40,311 bases of DNA from Ectothiorhodospiraceae bacterium (GTDB taxonomy: Bacteria; Pseudomonadota; Gammaproteobacteria; Thiohalomonadales; Thiohalomonadaceae). Positions 30,395-39,716 of this stretch are shown here, piece after piece. The notes below the pieces were generated by a model that had not been told where the DNA came from, did no database searches, and was given only the letters and a program-made list of their open reading frames with translations. The number at the start of each line of letters is the position of its first letter. The stretch's first letter is position 1. The stretch lies in contig SLDE01000018.1 of assembly GCA_007125455.1 (NCBI GenBank), positions 1 to 40,311 of the forward strand, in the 5' to 3' direction. The position numbers and the translations under genes are program-made.

Positions 30395-31706
30395 GCAAAA
30401 GAACAAGGTCAGCAACAATCCCCGCGCCGTAGCGGTCGGCATCCTGCAGCAGGTGCTGGCCCAAGGGCAATCCCTCTCGGCGCAATTGCCCGAGGCGCTG
30501 GAAGGCTTGGCACTGGAACGGCGCGCCCTGACCCAGGAGCTCTGTTACGGTACCCTGCGCTGGCTGCCACGGCTGGAATGGCTGCTGGGGCAACTGCTCG
30601 ACAAGCCGCTCAAGGCCAAGGATCAGGATGTTCACCTATTGGCCCTACTTGGCCTCTACCAGCTAGGTTTTATGCAGATCCCCCCTCACGCCATCGTCTC
30701 CGAAACCGTGGCAGTGACCACCACCCTCAACAAACCCTGGGCGCGGGGGCTGATCAACGCCCTGCTGCGCCGTTATCAACGGGAGCAATCCGCCTGGGAG
30801 AGCGCCCTGGCGAAGGATCCGGTCGCCCACAGCGCCCATCCGGCCTGGCTTCTTCAATTGCTGCAACGGGCCTGGCCCAAGGACTGGGAGGCCATCGTAC
30901 AGGCCAATAACCAGCGCCCGCCGATGACGCTGCGGGTCAACCGTCGCCAGGCCAGCCGTGACGACTACCTCCAGCAACTACAACAGCAGGGGATCGCCGC
31001 CACAGCGACACCACACGCCCCCGATGGGCTGACCCTGGCACGCCCCCAAGGCATCGAACAGCTGCCGGGCTTTGCCAGCGGACGGGCCTCCGTCCAGGAC
31101 GCGGCGGCGCAGCTGGCCGCCACACTGCTGGCCACCGAGGCGGGGATGCGGGTGCTGGACGCCTGCGCCGCCCCCGGCGGCAAGACCGGCCACATCCTGG
31201 AATGCAGTGACCCGGCAGAGGTCGTGGCACTGGATGTGGATGAACAGCGCCTGGCGCGAGTGGCACAAAACCTGGCACGCCTGGGGCTGTCGGCCACCCT
31301 GCTCAGCGCCGATGCGGCCACCCCCTCGGCATGGTGGGATGGCAAGCCATTCGAGCGGATCCTGCTGGATGCCCCTTGCAGCGCCAGCGGGGTGATCCGC
31401 CGCCACCCGGACATCAAGTCACTGCGCCGCGCAGGGGATATTGCGACGCTGGTCACCCTGCAGGCGACGATCCTCGATGCGCTCTGGCCTCTGCTGGCGC
31501 CGGGGGGTATGCTGCTGTACGCCACCTGCTCGGTCCTGCCGGAAGAAAACCACCAACAACTGGCATCATTCCTCGCACGCCACAGTGATGCGCAGGAGCA
31601 GGTGATCGATGCCGCCTGGGGCCAGGCGGCGGCAATTGGTCGGCAAATCCTACCAAATCAGGATGGGATGGATGGTTTTTACTACGCCTGCATTCGCAAA
31701 CAGTAA
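30387..31706 (+). CDS. rsmB: 16S rRNA (cytosine-967 C5) methyltransferase RsmB
   Basis: Methylates C967 of 16S rRNA. 439 residues from GTG, E. coli 429. An N-terminal NusB-like domain (NNPRAVAVGIL to about 150) precedes the methyltransferase part, with SAM-binding LDACAAPGGKTGH, ALDVDEQRL, and both NSUN cysteines: DAPCSASG (release) and YATCSVLPEEN (catalytic). I use GTG at 30387 because AAGGGA lies nine to ten bases upstream and it gives the known N terminus (AKQKNKVSNNPRAVAV); an ATG at 30357 would add ten residues. It overlaps fmt by eight bases, and its own end overlaps the next gene by 35 bases. Identity is sure. Confidence 0.95.
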   Translation: MAKQKNKVSNNPRAVAVGILQQVLAQGQSLSAQLPEALEGLALERRALTQELCYGTLRWLPRLEWLLGQLLDKPLKAKDQDVHLLALLGLYQLGFMQIPPHAIVSETVAVTTTLNKPWARGLINALLRRYQREQSAWESALAKDPVAHSAHPAWLLQLLQRAWPKDWEAIVQANNQRPPMTLRVNRRQASRDDYLQQLQQQGIAATATPHAPDGLTLARPQGIEQLPGFASGRASVQDAAAQLAATLLATEAGMRVLDACAAPGGKTGHILECSDPAEVVALDVDEQRLARVAQNLARLGLSATLLSADAATPSAWWDGKPFERILLDAPCSASGVIRRHPDIKSLRRAGDIATLVTLQATILDALWPLLAPGGMLLYATCSVLPEENHQQLASFLARHSDAQEQVIDAAWGQAAAIGRQILPNQDGMDGFYYACIRKQ

Positions 31707-32259
31707 GCAATGGCTCCGCTACGGGTGGCTGGGGCTGATGCTGCTGTTCGCCCAGCCGGTGGCGGCGGCGAGCTTTCATATCAGCAATGTCGACCTGCAC
31801 CTGCATGAGGGTGTCTACCTGCTCGATGCCGACATCTATTATGGCTTTTCTGACGAGGCCCTGGATGCCTTGCACAATGGCGTGCCCCTGACCATCATGA
31901 TCGATATCCAGATCGAACGCCCACGCCGATGGCTGTGGAATGTGGGCATGGCCAGCCTGCAGCAGGAACTGCGCCTGCACTACCACGCCCTCTCCGAGCA
32001 ATATGTGGTACAAAACCTCAACAGCGGTGCCTTGCACTCTTACCATAGCCGTGGTGTTGCCCTGAGTGCGCTGGGGCGCCTGCGCGACTTCCCGCTCATC
32101 GACAAGCAGCTACTGGCACCGGAGGAAGAGTTTCTGCTGCGCATGCAGGCGCGGCTCAATATTGAGGCACTGCCACAGCCGCTGCGTCCCATCGCCTACA
32201 CCACCCCGGCCTGGCGACAGCTGAAGAGCGACTGGTACCAATGGCCCTTCACACCCTAA
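31672..32259 (+). CDS. Exported DUF4390 protein
   Basis: A 195-residue secreted protein of unknown function. A signal peptide (WLRYGWLGLMLLFAQPVAAA, with the cut near residue 33) is followed by a beta-rich periplasmic domain with VYLLDADIYYGFSDEALDAL, VPLTIMIDIQIERPRRWLW and ALPQPLRPIAYTTPAW. This matches the DUF4390 family that sits before NtrY-like kinases in several proteobacteria; I rely on memory for that. The start at 31672 is chosen because AGGA is eight bases before it; ATG at 31663 is in frame and possible. It overlaps rsmB by 35 bases and the kinase gene by 19. It may sense or trim the signal for the kinase; this is inferred from the tight linkage alone. Confidence 0.85.
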   Translation: MVFTTPAFANSKQWLRYGWLGLMLLFAQPVAAASFHISNVDLHLHEGVYLLDADIYYGFSDEALDALHNGVPLTIMIDIQIERPRRWLWNVGMASLQQELRLHYHALSEQYVVQNLNSGALHSYHSRGVALSALGRLRDFPLIDKQLLAPEEEFLLRMQARLNIEALPQPLRPIAYTTPAWRQLKSDWYQWPFTP

Positions 32260-34457
32260 AGCGACTCACCAACGGCCCCTGGCCGGTGGTGCTGTTACTG
32301 ATCCTGATCCTCAGCTCACTCTACCTGATGAGTGCTGCCACCCAGCACTCAGTATTGTTCGGCAAGCTCTATTCCTGGATTTTGGCGATCAATGTGCTGG
32401 CCATGCTGATCCTGCTGGGGCTGATCGGACGCAACCTGTTTCGCCTGGTCAGACAGTATCGCCAACACGTGGTCGGCTCCCGGCTCACCGTCAAGCTCCT
32501 GGTGATCTTTATCATCCTGGCGGTCGCGCCGATCTCCATCCTTTACTACTTTTCGGTACAGTTCATCCACCGCGGCATCGACAGCTGGTTCGACCTCAAG
32601 ATCGAAAGCGCGCTGGAAGACTCTCTGGAGCTGGGGCGTAGCGCCCTGGATAGCCGTCTGCGCGAATTGGTACGTCAAACCCGCCAACAGGTAGAGATCC
32701 TCGCGCGGGAGTCGGATAGTTCAGCCACGCTACGGCTGCACGAACTGCGCAGCGAGAGCGAGGCGGTGGAGCTGACCCTGCTAAGCGGTGGTGGGCGGGT
32801 GCTGGGCAGCAGCAGTGTCGATCCCTCGATGATCATCCCCACCCTGCCCAATAGCGCCATCCTGCAACAGCTACGCAGCGGTATCGACTATGTAGGGGTC
32901 GAGCCACTGCGTCAGCACGGCGGCATCCATATGCGCATCGTGATGCAGGTACCCAACCCCGCACCGCTAGGCGAGCCGCGCCTGCTACATGCACTCTACA
33001 GTGTGCCGGAACGCCTCGACGACCTGGCCAACAACGTACAACAGGCCTACAACCAATACAGCGAACTGGGTTTTTTGCGCCAACCACTCAAATACAGCTT
33101 CACCGTCACCCTGTCCCTGGTGCTGATGCTGAGTATGCTCACCGCCATTTGGGCGGCCTTCTTCTCCGCCCGCCGCCTGACCGCCCCGATCAGCGATCTG
33201 GTAGAGGGGACACGCGCGGTGGCCGAAGGCAACTACGATATGCGCCTGCCGATGCCCAGCCACGACGAACTGGGCTTTCTGGTGGTCTCCTTTAACGACA
33301 TGACCCGGCGCATCGCCCGCGCCCGTAGCGATGCACAGCAGAGCCAGCTATTGGCCGAGCAGCAGCGCGCCTATGTCGAGGCGGTACTGGCCTGCCTCTC
33401 CTCCGGGGTCATCACCCTGGATGAACATGCGCACCTGCGTACCGCCAACGCCGCCGCCACCCAGATCCTCGGTGTGGAGCTATCCACCCTGGCCGAAAGC
33501 CCCCTGGCAGATGTTGGCGAACAGCATCCACCCCTGCTTCCCCTGCTGGAGACCATCGAAGGCCAGCTGGAACAGGCGGACCACTGGCAGGCGGAAGTGG
33601 TGCTGTTTGGCCCCAACGGTCGCCAAATCCTGATCTGCCGTGGCTCCCCGCTGCACGGCGGGGAGTCACAACAGCACGGCCATGTGATCGTCTTTGACGA
33701 CGTGACCACCCTGCTACAGGCCCAGCGCGATGCGGCCTGGGGCGAGGTAGCACGGCGTCTGGCCCATGAGATCAAAAACCCCCTCACCCCGATCCAGCTT
33801 TCGGCCGAACGCCTGCGCCACAAATACCTCGGCACCCTGCCAAAGGATGATGCCGAAGTGCTGGATCGCGCCACCCACACCATCGTGCAACAGGTGGAAA
33901 GCATGAAGGAAATGGTACGCGCCTTCTCCGACTACGCCCGCCCCCCGCAGATCCAGCTGCAGGCACTCGATCTGTCCGTCTTGCTGCAGGAGGTACTGGA
34001 GCTCTACCAGGGCGACCCGCGCCTCCAGGTGGTGCTGGAGCTACAGTCCGACATGCCCGTGCTGCAGGCCGATGAGGGGCGGATGCGTCAGCTGCTGCAT
34101 AACCTGATCAAAAACAGCCTGGAGGCGGCACAACGCGGCACGGTCACCCTGAAGATCCATGCCGCCTGCGCGGCCGACAGCGCCTGCCGCTTTATCGAAT
34201 TACGCTTTCATGACGATGGCCCAGGCTTTCCCGAAAAGCTGCTCGGCCAGGTATTTGAACCCTATATCAGCAACAAACCCAAGGGCACCGGGCTTGGCCT
34301 GGCCATCGCCAAGAAGATTGTCGAGGAGCACGGTGGTATCCTGTGGGCAGCCAACCATCCGCAGGGCGGTGCCGAACTTGGTCTGCGCCTGCCTATCGGT
34401 GAGCAATCCGGCCACACCGCCGACCCGAATAACCCCAGCCAATCGGATCAACCATGA
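32241..34457 (+). CDS. NtrY-like membrane sensor histidine kinase
   Basis: A 738-residue kinase with four membrane helices (about 15-32, 45-66, 84-105 and 286-310), a periplasmic or linker domain 106-285, HAMP (311-365), PAS (378-490), HisKA with phospho-acceptor His509 in RRLAHEIKNPLTPIQL, and an HATPase domain with NLIKNSLEAA, DDGPGFP and GTGLGLAIAKK. The HEIKNPLTPIQ box is characteristic of NtrY. It overlaps DUF4390 by 19 bases and its stop shares ATGA with the next gene, so coupling with the response regulator is tight. NtrY in other bacteria links nitrogen, redox or envelope state to gene control; the input here is unknown. The nearby K+ uptake genes suggest an osmotic or ionic link, but that is only inference. 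Confidence 0.9.
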   Translation: MALHTLKRLTNGPWPVVLLLILILSSLYLMSAATQHSVLFGKLYSWILAINVLAMLILLGLIGRNLFRLVRQYRQHVVGSRLTVKLLVIFIILAVAPISILYYFSVQFIHRGIDSWFDLKIESALEDSLELGRSALDSRLRELVRQTRQQVEILARESDSSATLRLHELRSESEAVELTLLSGGGRVLGSSSVDPSMIIPTLPNSAILQQLRSGIDYVGVEPLRQHGGIHMRIVMQVPNPAPLGEPRLLHALYSVPERLDDLANNVQQAYNQYSELGFLRQPLKYSFTVTLSLVLMLSMLTAIWAAFFSARRLTAPISDLVEGTRAVAEGNYDMRLPMPSHDELGFLVVSFNDMTRRIARARSDAQQSQLLAEQQRAYVEAVLACLSSGVITLDEHAHLRTANAAATQILGVELSTLAESPLADVGEQHPPLLPLLETIEGQLEQADHWQAEVVLFGPNGRQILICRGSPLHGGESQQHGHVIVFDDVTTLLQAQRDAAWGEVARRLAHEIKNPLTPIQLSAERLRHKYLGTLPKDDAEVLDRATHTIVQQVESMKEMVRAFSDYARPPQIQLQALDLSVLLQEVLELYQGDPRLQVVLELQSDMPVLQADEGRMRQLLHNLIKNSLEAAQRGTVTLKIHAACAADSACRFIELRFHDDGPGFPEKLLGQVFEPYISNKPKGTGLGLAIAKKIVEEHGGILWAANHPQGGAELGLRLPIGEQSGHTADPNNPSQSDQP

Positions 34458-35770
34458 GCCACGCCCCACACATCCTGGTGGTCGATGACGAACCGGATAT
34501 CCGTCGCCTGCTGCAGGAGATCCTTGAAGACGAAGGCTATTCCGTCGCCATCGCCGAAGACGCCAGCGCAGCCCGTCAATCACGTCGTCAACAGCGCCCG
34601 GATCTGATCCTCCTCGATATCTGGATGCCCGATGTAGACGGCATCACCCTGCTCAAGGAGTGGAACAAGCACGAACCACTCAACCAGCCGGTGATCATTA
34701 TGTCCGGCCACGGCACGGTGGAGACAGCGGTGGAGGCGACCCGACTCGGTGCCTACGACTACATCGAAAAGCCCCTCTCCCTCGCCAAGCTGCTGCTCAC
34801 CGTGGAGCACGCCCTCGAACACCACAAACTGCAACAGGAAAACCTCGGCCTGCGCCAGGCGGTGCAACCGCTGGACGAGCCCATCGGGCGCAGCCCCGGG
34901 ATGCAGAAATTGCGTCAACACGCACAGCAGATCGCCCAACACGACACCCCCTTACTGATCAGCGGGGAGGCCGGCAATGGCCGCAAGCTCTTTGCCCGCT
35001 ACATCCACCACCACAGCGCCCGTCAGCACGGACCCTTTATCCAACTGGCTCTTTCCGCTGAGGGCGCGGAGCAATACGCCCAGCTGTTTGGCGAGGAAGA
35101 TACCCCCGGATCCCTCACCCAGGCGCTGGGGGGAACCCTTTATCTGGACGATATCGCCGAGCTGGAGCAGGGCTGCCAACTGCAACTGGTGGAAAAGTTG
35201 CGCGCACAAGAGCCACTGCCACGCATCATCGCCGCGACCCGCATGCCGCTGGAGCAGATGGTTGCCCGTGGGCAGTTCAACGATACCCTCTACTACCAGC
35301 TCAACGTACTCAACCTAGCGCTTCCTCCCCTGCGCGAACACAACGAAGACGTACTCGATCTGGTGAGTTTCTACTGCGACTACTACGTAGAGACCGAAAA
35401 ACTGCCCTATCGCAGCTTCACCACGGCCGCGCTAAACCGCCTACGCCAGCATGACTGGCCGGGAAACGTGCGGGAACTCAAGAACCTGGTGCAACGCCTG
35501 CTGATACTGGGCCAATCCCACCAGATCGATATCGGTGAGGTAGAGGAAAGCCTTGCCCAGCAACCGCGCCAGACCCACGTGGACGCCTCGGCCGCCTACG
35601 AGTTGCCACTGCGCCAGGCTCGCGAGCGCTTTGAGTACGACTATTTCAGCCACCTGCTGCGCCGCTACGAAGGCAGTGTACACAAGGTGGCCCAGCACGC
35701 CGGGGTCGAGCGCACCCACCTCTATCGCAAGCTGCGCGGCCTGGGGATCGACGCCAAGGAGTTTGCTTAA
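34454..35770 (+). CDS. NtrX-like response regulator, ATPase domain degenerate
   Basis: A 438-residue regulator. Receiver domain: acidic pocket DDE at 11-13, Asp55 in LLDIWMPD as phosphate acceptor, and Lys107 (YIEKPL). The AAA+ domain (about 142-365) is damaged. Walker A reads GEAGNGRK where GESGTGKE is usual, so its lysine is arginine. The GAFTGA loop that contacts sigma-54 is deleted: only about a dozen residues separate LFGEED from GGTLYLDDI, against about 21 in NtrC. Walker B has Asp233 for the usual Glu. The Fis-type helix-turn-helix is intact (GSVHKVAQHAGVERTHLYRKL). It should still bind DNA but is unlikely to activate sigma-54 promoters. It overlaps the kinase gene by four bases (ATGA). 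Confidence 0.88.
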   Translation: MSHAPHILVVDDEPDIRRLLQEILEDEGYSVAIAEDASAARQSRRQQRPDLILLDIWMPDVDGITLLKEWNKHEPLNQPVIIMSGHGTVETAVEATRLGAYDYIEKPLSLAKLLLTVEHALEHHKLQQENLGLRQAVQPLDEPIGRSPGMQKLRQHAQQIAQHDTPLLISGEAGNGRKLFARYIHHHSARQHGPFIQLALSAEGAEQYAQLFGEEDTPGSLTQALGGTLYLDDIAELEQGCQLQLVEKLRAQEPLPRIIAATRMPLEQMVARGQFNDTLYYQLNVLNLALPPLREHNEDVLDLVSFYCDYYVETEKLPYRSFTTAALNRLRQHDWPGNVRELKNLVQRLLILGQSHQIDIGEVEESLAQQPRQTHVDASAAYELPLRQARERFEYDYFSHLLRRYEGSVHKVAQHAGVERTHLYRKLRGLGIDAKEFA

Positions 35771-35975
35771 CCGGCGAGGAACTACGCGCCCACTCGAAGT
35801 GCTGGCAACGCAACGAGCGAAATGGGAAGCCTTGATATGCCAGAACAACGCAGCGGCTCGCAGAACGCCCTCTTTCACAAGTGACGTAGGGCAGGGGGCG
35901 CATTGGTTCACTATCCGTGCATTCATCGCTGGCTTCGCGTTAGAATAGCCCACCCTTTCAGTGGCAAGACAGCCC

Positions 35976-37349
35976 ATGAAGATCATCATACTCGGTGCCG
36001 GACAAGTCGGCTCTTCGCTGGCAGACCACTTGGCCAATGAAGCAAACGATATCACCGTGGTCGATACCGATGGTGAACGCCTGCAGGGCTTGCAGGATCG
36101 CCTGGATCTGCGCACCGTGTCCGGCCAGGCCTCGCACCCGGATGTGCTGTTACGTGCCGGGGTAGAAGACGCCGACATGATCATCGCCGTCACCAACAGC
36201 GATGAGACCAATATGGTCGCCTGCCAGATCGCTTACACCCTGTTTCACACCCCTACCAAGATCGCCCGGGTGCGTGCCCAGGAGTATTTGCTCTACCCCC
36301 AGCTCTTCTCCCAGGATGCCCTGCCCATCGACGTGATGATCAGCCCCGAGCAGCTGGTTACCGACTATATCCACCGCCTGATCCAACATCCCGGCGCGTT
36401 GCAGGTGCTGGACTTTTCCGCCGGGCGGGTGCAATTGGTTGCGGTACGCGCCTACTACGGCGGCCCCCTGGTGGGCCATGAGTTGCGCACCCTGCGAGAT
36501 CACATCCCCGGTGTACAAAGCCGGGTGGCGGCGATCTACCGCCGAGGGCGCGCCCTGCACCCCGAGGGACACACCGTTATCGAGGCCGATGATGAGGTCT
36601 TCTTCCTCGCCGCCAAGAAGGATATCCGCGCGGTCATGAGCGAGCTGCGCAAGCTGGAAAAACCCATCAAACGGGTGATCATCGCCGGAGGCGGCAACAT
36701 CGGCCAGCGCCTGGCCAAGGCGCTGGAAAACGACTACCAGGTCAAGCTCATCGATCACAACGCCGCACGCACCAAATCCATTTCGGAAGAGCTCAACCGC
36801 ACTATCGTATTGCAGGGCGATGCCGCCGACGAGGAGCTGTTGCTGGAAGAGAATATTGAAGACACCGATGTCTTCTGTGCGCTGACCAACGACGATGAGG
36901 CCAATATCCTCTCCGCCATGCTCGCCAAGCGCCTCGGCGCACGCAAGGTCATGGCACTGATCAACCGCGCCGCCTATGTAGATCTGGTCGAAAGCGGCGA
37001 CATCGATATCGCCATCTCGCCACCCCAGGCCACCATCGGCAGCCTGCTCGCCCATGTACGACGCGGCGACGTAGTGATGGTGCATTCACTGCGCCGTGGT
37101 GCCGCCGAGGCGATCGAGGCCGTTGCCCATGGCGATCAATACTCCTCCAAGGTGGTCGGGCGCGCCATTGAAGACATCAAGCTGCCGGACGGCACCACCA
37201 TCGGTGCCATCGTGCGGGGTGACGAGGTATTGATCGCCCATCACGACACGGTGATCGAAGCGGAAGACCATGTGCTGTTGTTCGTGGTCGACAAGAAACG
37301 CATTCCCGAAGTCGAGCGACTGTTCCAGGTCGCCGTTACCTTCCTCTAA
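35976..37349 (+). CDS. trkA: Trk potassium transporter peripheral subunit TrkA
   Basis: Cytoplasmic NAD(H)-binding regulator of the TrkH channel, 457 aa (E. coli 458). Two RCK halves: the first Rossmann fold starts MKIIILGAGQVGSSLA and continues VVDTDGERL; the second starts KRVIIAGGGNIGQRLA near 232. RCK-C domains lie near 145-225 and 370-450. The start is 35976; the ATG at 35961 would add five residues and lies in a TAGAAT-like -10 region (TAGAAT at 35941-35946). The 205-base gap after the NtrX gene has no gene or repeat that I see. trkH follows after five bases. Identity is sure. Confidence 0.96.
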   Translation: MKIIILGAGQVGSSLADHLANEANDITVVDTDGERLQGLQDRLDLRTVSGQASHPDVLLRAGVEDADMIIAVTNSDETNMVACQIAYTLFHTPTKIARVRAQEYLLYPQLFSQDALPIDVMISPEQLVTDYIHRLIQHPGALQVLDFSAGRVQLVAVRAYYGGPLVGHELRTLRDHIPGVQSRVAAIYRRGRALHPEGHTVIEADDEVFFLAAKKDIRAVMSELRKLEKPIKRVIIAGGGNIGQRLAKALENDYQVKLIDHNAARTKSISEELNRTIVLQGDAADEELLLEENIEDTDVFCALTNDDEANILSAMLAKRLGARKVMALINRAAYVDLVESGDIDIAISPPQATIGSLLAHVRRGDVVMVHSLRRGAAEAIEAVAHGDQYSSKVVGRAIEDIKLPDGTTIGAIVRGDEVLIAHHDTVIEAEDHVLLFVVDKKRIPEVERLFQVAVTFL

Positions 37350-37354
37350 TCACC

Positions 37355-38809
37355 ATGCAACTGGCCGCCATCCAACGCATCCTGGGCCTGCTGTTGATGC
37401 TGTTTAGCATCACCATGTTACCGCCCGTACTGGTCTCGCTATTCTATAGCGACGGTTTCTACATCTCCTTCCTGTTCGGCTTCGCCCTCACCCTGGGCAC
37501 AGGCCTGCTGATCTGGCTGCCGGTACGCAACAACCGCCGCGATCTGCGCCTGCGCGACGGCTTTATGGTAGTAGTGATGTTCTGGGTAGTGCTTGGGTCC
37601 TTTGGTTCGCTACCTTTCATGATCGGTGCCGAACCCAACCTATCCCTGCCCGATGCGATGTTCGAATCCTTCTCCGGGCTGACCACCACCGGCGCCACCG
37701 TGATCACCGGGCTAGATACCCTGCCCAAGTCGCTGCTCTATTACCGCCAGCAACTGCAATGGCTGGGCGGCATGGGGATCATCGTCCTGGCCGTGGCGAT
37801 CCTGCCGATGCTGGGGATCGGGGGGATGCAGCTCTATCGCGCAGAAACCCCGGGCCCAATGAAGGAAAACAAGCTCACCCCCCGCATAACCGAGACCGCC
37901 AAAGCGCTTTGGTATATCTATCTAGGCCTCACCGTCGCCTGTGCACTGGCCTACTGGGCCGCCGGAATGACCCCCTTCGACGCCATTGGCCACAGCTTCT
38001 CCACCGTAGCCATCGGCGGCTTCTCCACCCACGACGCCAGCATGGGCTACTTCATCGACCAACCGCTGATCGAGATGATCGCCATCGTCTTCATGTTGCT
38101 TGCGGGCACCAACTTCGCACTGCACTTCATTGCCTTACGACGCCTTAGCGCTGCGCCCTACCGCCACGATGCCGAGTTTCGCACCTACCTGACCATACTG
38201 GCCACTGTGGCAGGGATTACCGTGCTCTATCTCCACATGACCGCCACCTTCAGTGATCTTGGCAGCGCAGCGCTACACGGGGTCTTTCAGGTGGTCTCCA
38301 TCGGCACCACCACCGGCTTTACCACCAGTGACTACGCCAGTTGGCCCAGCTTTCTTCCGGTAATGCTGCTGTTTGTCAGCTTTATCGGCGGCTGTGCAGG
38401 CTCTACCGGTGGCGGGATGAAGGTGATCCGCTTCCTGCTGCTGTTCAAGCAGGGCACCCGCGAGATCGTCCGTCTGGTCCACCCCAATGCGGTGATCCCC
38501 ATCAAGGTGGGCGGCAAGCCGATGCCAGAGCGGGTAATTGAGGCGGTGTGGGGATTCTTCGCCACCTATGTGGCGATCTTCGCCATCCTGTTGCTGGTGC
38601 TGATGATGACTGGACTGGATCAGATCACCGCCTTCTCCGCCGTGGCAGCTACCATGAATAACCTCGGCCCAGGCCTGGGCGAGGTAGCGCTAAACTATGC
38701 CAGCATCTCCGACGTTGCCAAGTGGGTGCTGATCTTCGCCATGCTGCTCGGTCGCCTGGAGATCTTCACCCTGCTGGTCCTGCTCACCCCGGCCTTCTGG
38801 CGCAATTAG
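37355..38809 (+). CDS. trkH: Trk potassium transporter membrane subunit TrkH
   Basis: Inner-membrane K+ channel, 484 residues (E. coli 483), ten or so membrane segments arranged as four M-P-M repeats. The selectivity filter pieces can be seen: LTTTGATVI, STVAIGGFSTHD, GTTTGFTTSDY and MNNLGPGLGEV, each with the glycine that lines the pore. The long intramembrane loop AGSTGGGMKVIRFLLLFK is the third-repeat hinge typical of TrkH. It lies five bases after trkA and is followed after 15 bases by the methyltransferase gene. Identity is sure. Confidence 0.96.
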   Translation: MQLAAIQRILGLLLMLFSITMLPPVLVSLFYSDGFYISFLFGFALTLGTGLLIWLPVRNNRRDLRLRDGFMVVVMFWVVLGSFGSLPFMIGAEPNLSLPDAMFESFSGLTTTGATVITGLDTLPKSLLYYRQQLQWLGGMGIIVLAVAILPMLGIGGMQLYRAETPGPMKENKLTPRITETAKALWYIYLGLTVACALAYWAAGMTPFDAIGHSFSTVAIGGFSTHDASMGYFIDQPLIEMIAIVFMLLAGTNFALHFIALRRLSAAPYRHDAEFRTYLTILATVAGITVLYLHMTATFSDLGSAALHGVFQVVSIGTTTGFTTSDYASWPSFLPVMLLFVSFIGGCAGSTGGGMKVIRFLLLFKQGTREIVRLVHPNAVIPIKVGGKPMPERVIEAVWGFFATYVAIFAILLLVLMMTGLDQITAFSAVAATMNNLGPGLGEVALNYASISDVAKWVLIFAMLLGRLEIFTLLVLLTPAFWRN

Positions 38810-38824
38810 GCCCGTCCATCATCC

Positions 38825-39433
38825 ATGTCAGCCCATCGCGAGCCAAACCACAACAACAAGTGGGACAGCCACTACCTGCACCACAGCAGCGAATCACCAC
38901 AAGCCTGCCAGTTGCTGCAGGAATTCAAGCACCTGCTACCCGCCCAAGGTCGCGCCTTGGACCTGGCCTGCGGGCGTGGCGGCAATGCAATCCTGCTCGC
39001 CAGCCACGGTCTGGAGAGCCACGCCTGGGATAGTTCAGCACAGGCCCTGCAACAGCTCGACAGCGACGCCCAAGAGCATCAGCTCACTATCCATACCCAA
39101 CAGCGCGACGTGATTGCCTCGCCGCCTGCGCCGGAAAGCTTTGCGGTGATTGTGGTATCGCGCTTTTTACACCGCCCGCTGTGTCCCTCGCTGATACACG
39201 CCCTGCGCCCCGGTGGACTGCTATTTTATCAAACCTTCACCCGCAAACGGCCAGCGGGCATGCGCGGCCCCAGCAATCCCGACTACCTGCTCGCCCCCGG
39301 CGAACTGGCGCAACTATTCGCCCCACTGCGACTACGCCTCTACCGGGAGGAGGGGGACTGCGGCGACCTGCAACAAGGGCTACGCGGGCAGGCCTGGCTT
39401 ATCGCACAACAGCCGAGTGATCTCGATGGATAA
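38825..39433 (+). CDS. Class I SAM-dependent methyltransferase (TehB-like)
   Basis: A 202-residue Rossmann-fold methyltransferase. Motif I LDLACGRGGNAILLA (residues 45-59) and the loop SRFLHRPLCPSLIHALRPGG (split as SRFLHRP and LIHALRPGG) are as in TehB and related proteins; the opening WDSHY is also shared. The acceptor cannot be predicted. It lies 15 bases after trkH on the same strand and ends by overlapping the next gene by eight bases (ATGGATAA). The family call is good; TehB proper is not proven because no tellurite or selenite context is seen. Confidence 0.85.
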   Translation: MSAHREPNHNNKWDSHYLHHSSESPQACQLLQEFKHLLPAQGRALDLACGRGGNAILLASHGLESHAWDSSAQALQQLDSDAQEHQLTIHTQQRDVIASPPAPESFAVIVVSRFLHRPLCPSLIHALRPGGLLFYQTFTRKRPAGMRGPSNPDYLLAPGELAQLFAPLRLRLYREEGDCGDLQQGLRGQAWLIAQQPSDLDG

Positions 39434-39716
39434 CAGCTTCCCCCACCCGATAACCTTTCTGCCACTGTTTGGCCTGGTGCTGGTATTCCTTCTCGCCTGG
39501 CTACTACGCAAACGTGCTGCAGTCATGCCGATCCTCATCCTCGGCCCCCTGCTGGTGCTCCTGCCCGGTTACCTCTTCCTGGAAGAGATCATGCGTTGGG
39601 CACATCCCTTCTTTATCCCGCTATTCATCGCCAGCACCGCACTGATGCTGCTTTACTATCCAGCACTGCTGCTAACCTGGTACTGGCAGCAACGCTCTTG
39701 CAACAAAAAGCGATAA
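39426..39716 (+). CDS. Small hydrophobic membrane protein
   Basis: A 96-residue protein that I do not recognise. It has about three membrane segments: PLFGLVLVFLLAWLL, MPILILGPLLVLLPGYL and PLFIASTALMLLYYPALLLTW, with charged ends KR and CNKKR. It starts inside the end of the methyltransferase gene (ATG overlaps its stop by eight bases), a layout of coupled translation, which is the main support for it being real. The ribosome site is weak. No function is proposed. Confidence 0.55.
   Translation: MDNSFPHPITFLPLFGLVLVFLLAWLLRKRAAVMPILILGPLLVLLPGYLFLEEIMRWAHPFFIPLFIASTALMLLYYPALLLTWYWQQRSCNKKR

Noticed and set aside
35646..35903. 85-codon minus-strand ORF across the ntrX end
   Set aside because: Opposite strand of the ntrX-like gene, arginine/cysteine-rich, no start support.
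38825..39433. Tellurite resistance gene tehB proper
   Set aside because: The methyltransferase fold is clear but no TehA or tellurite context is present, so only the family is claimed.
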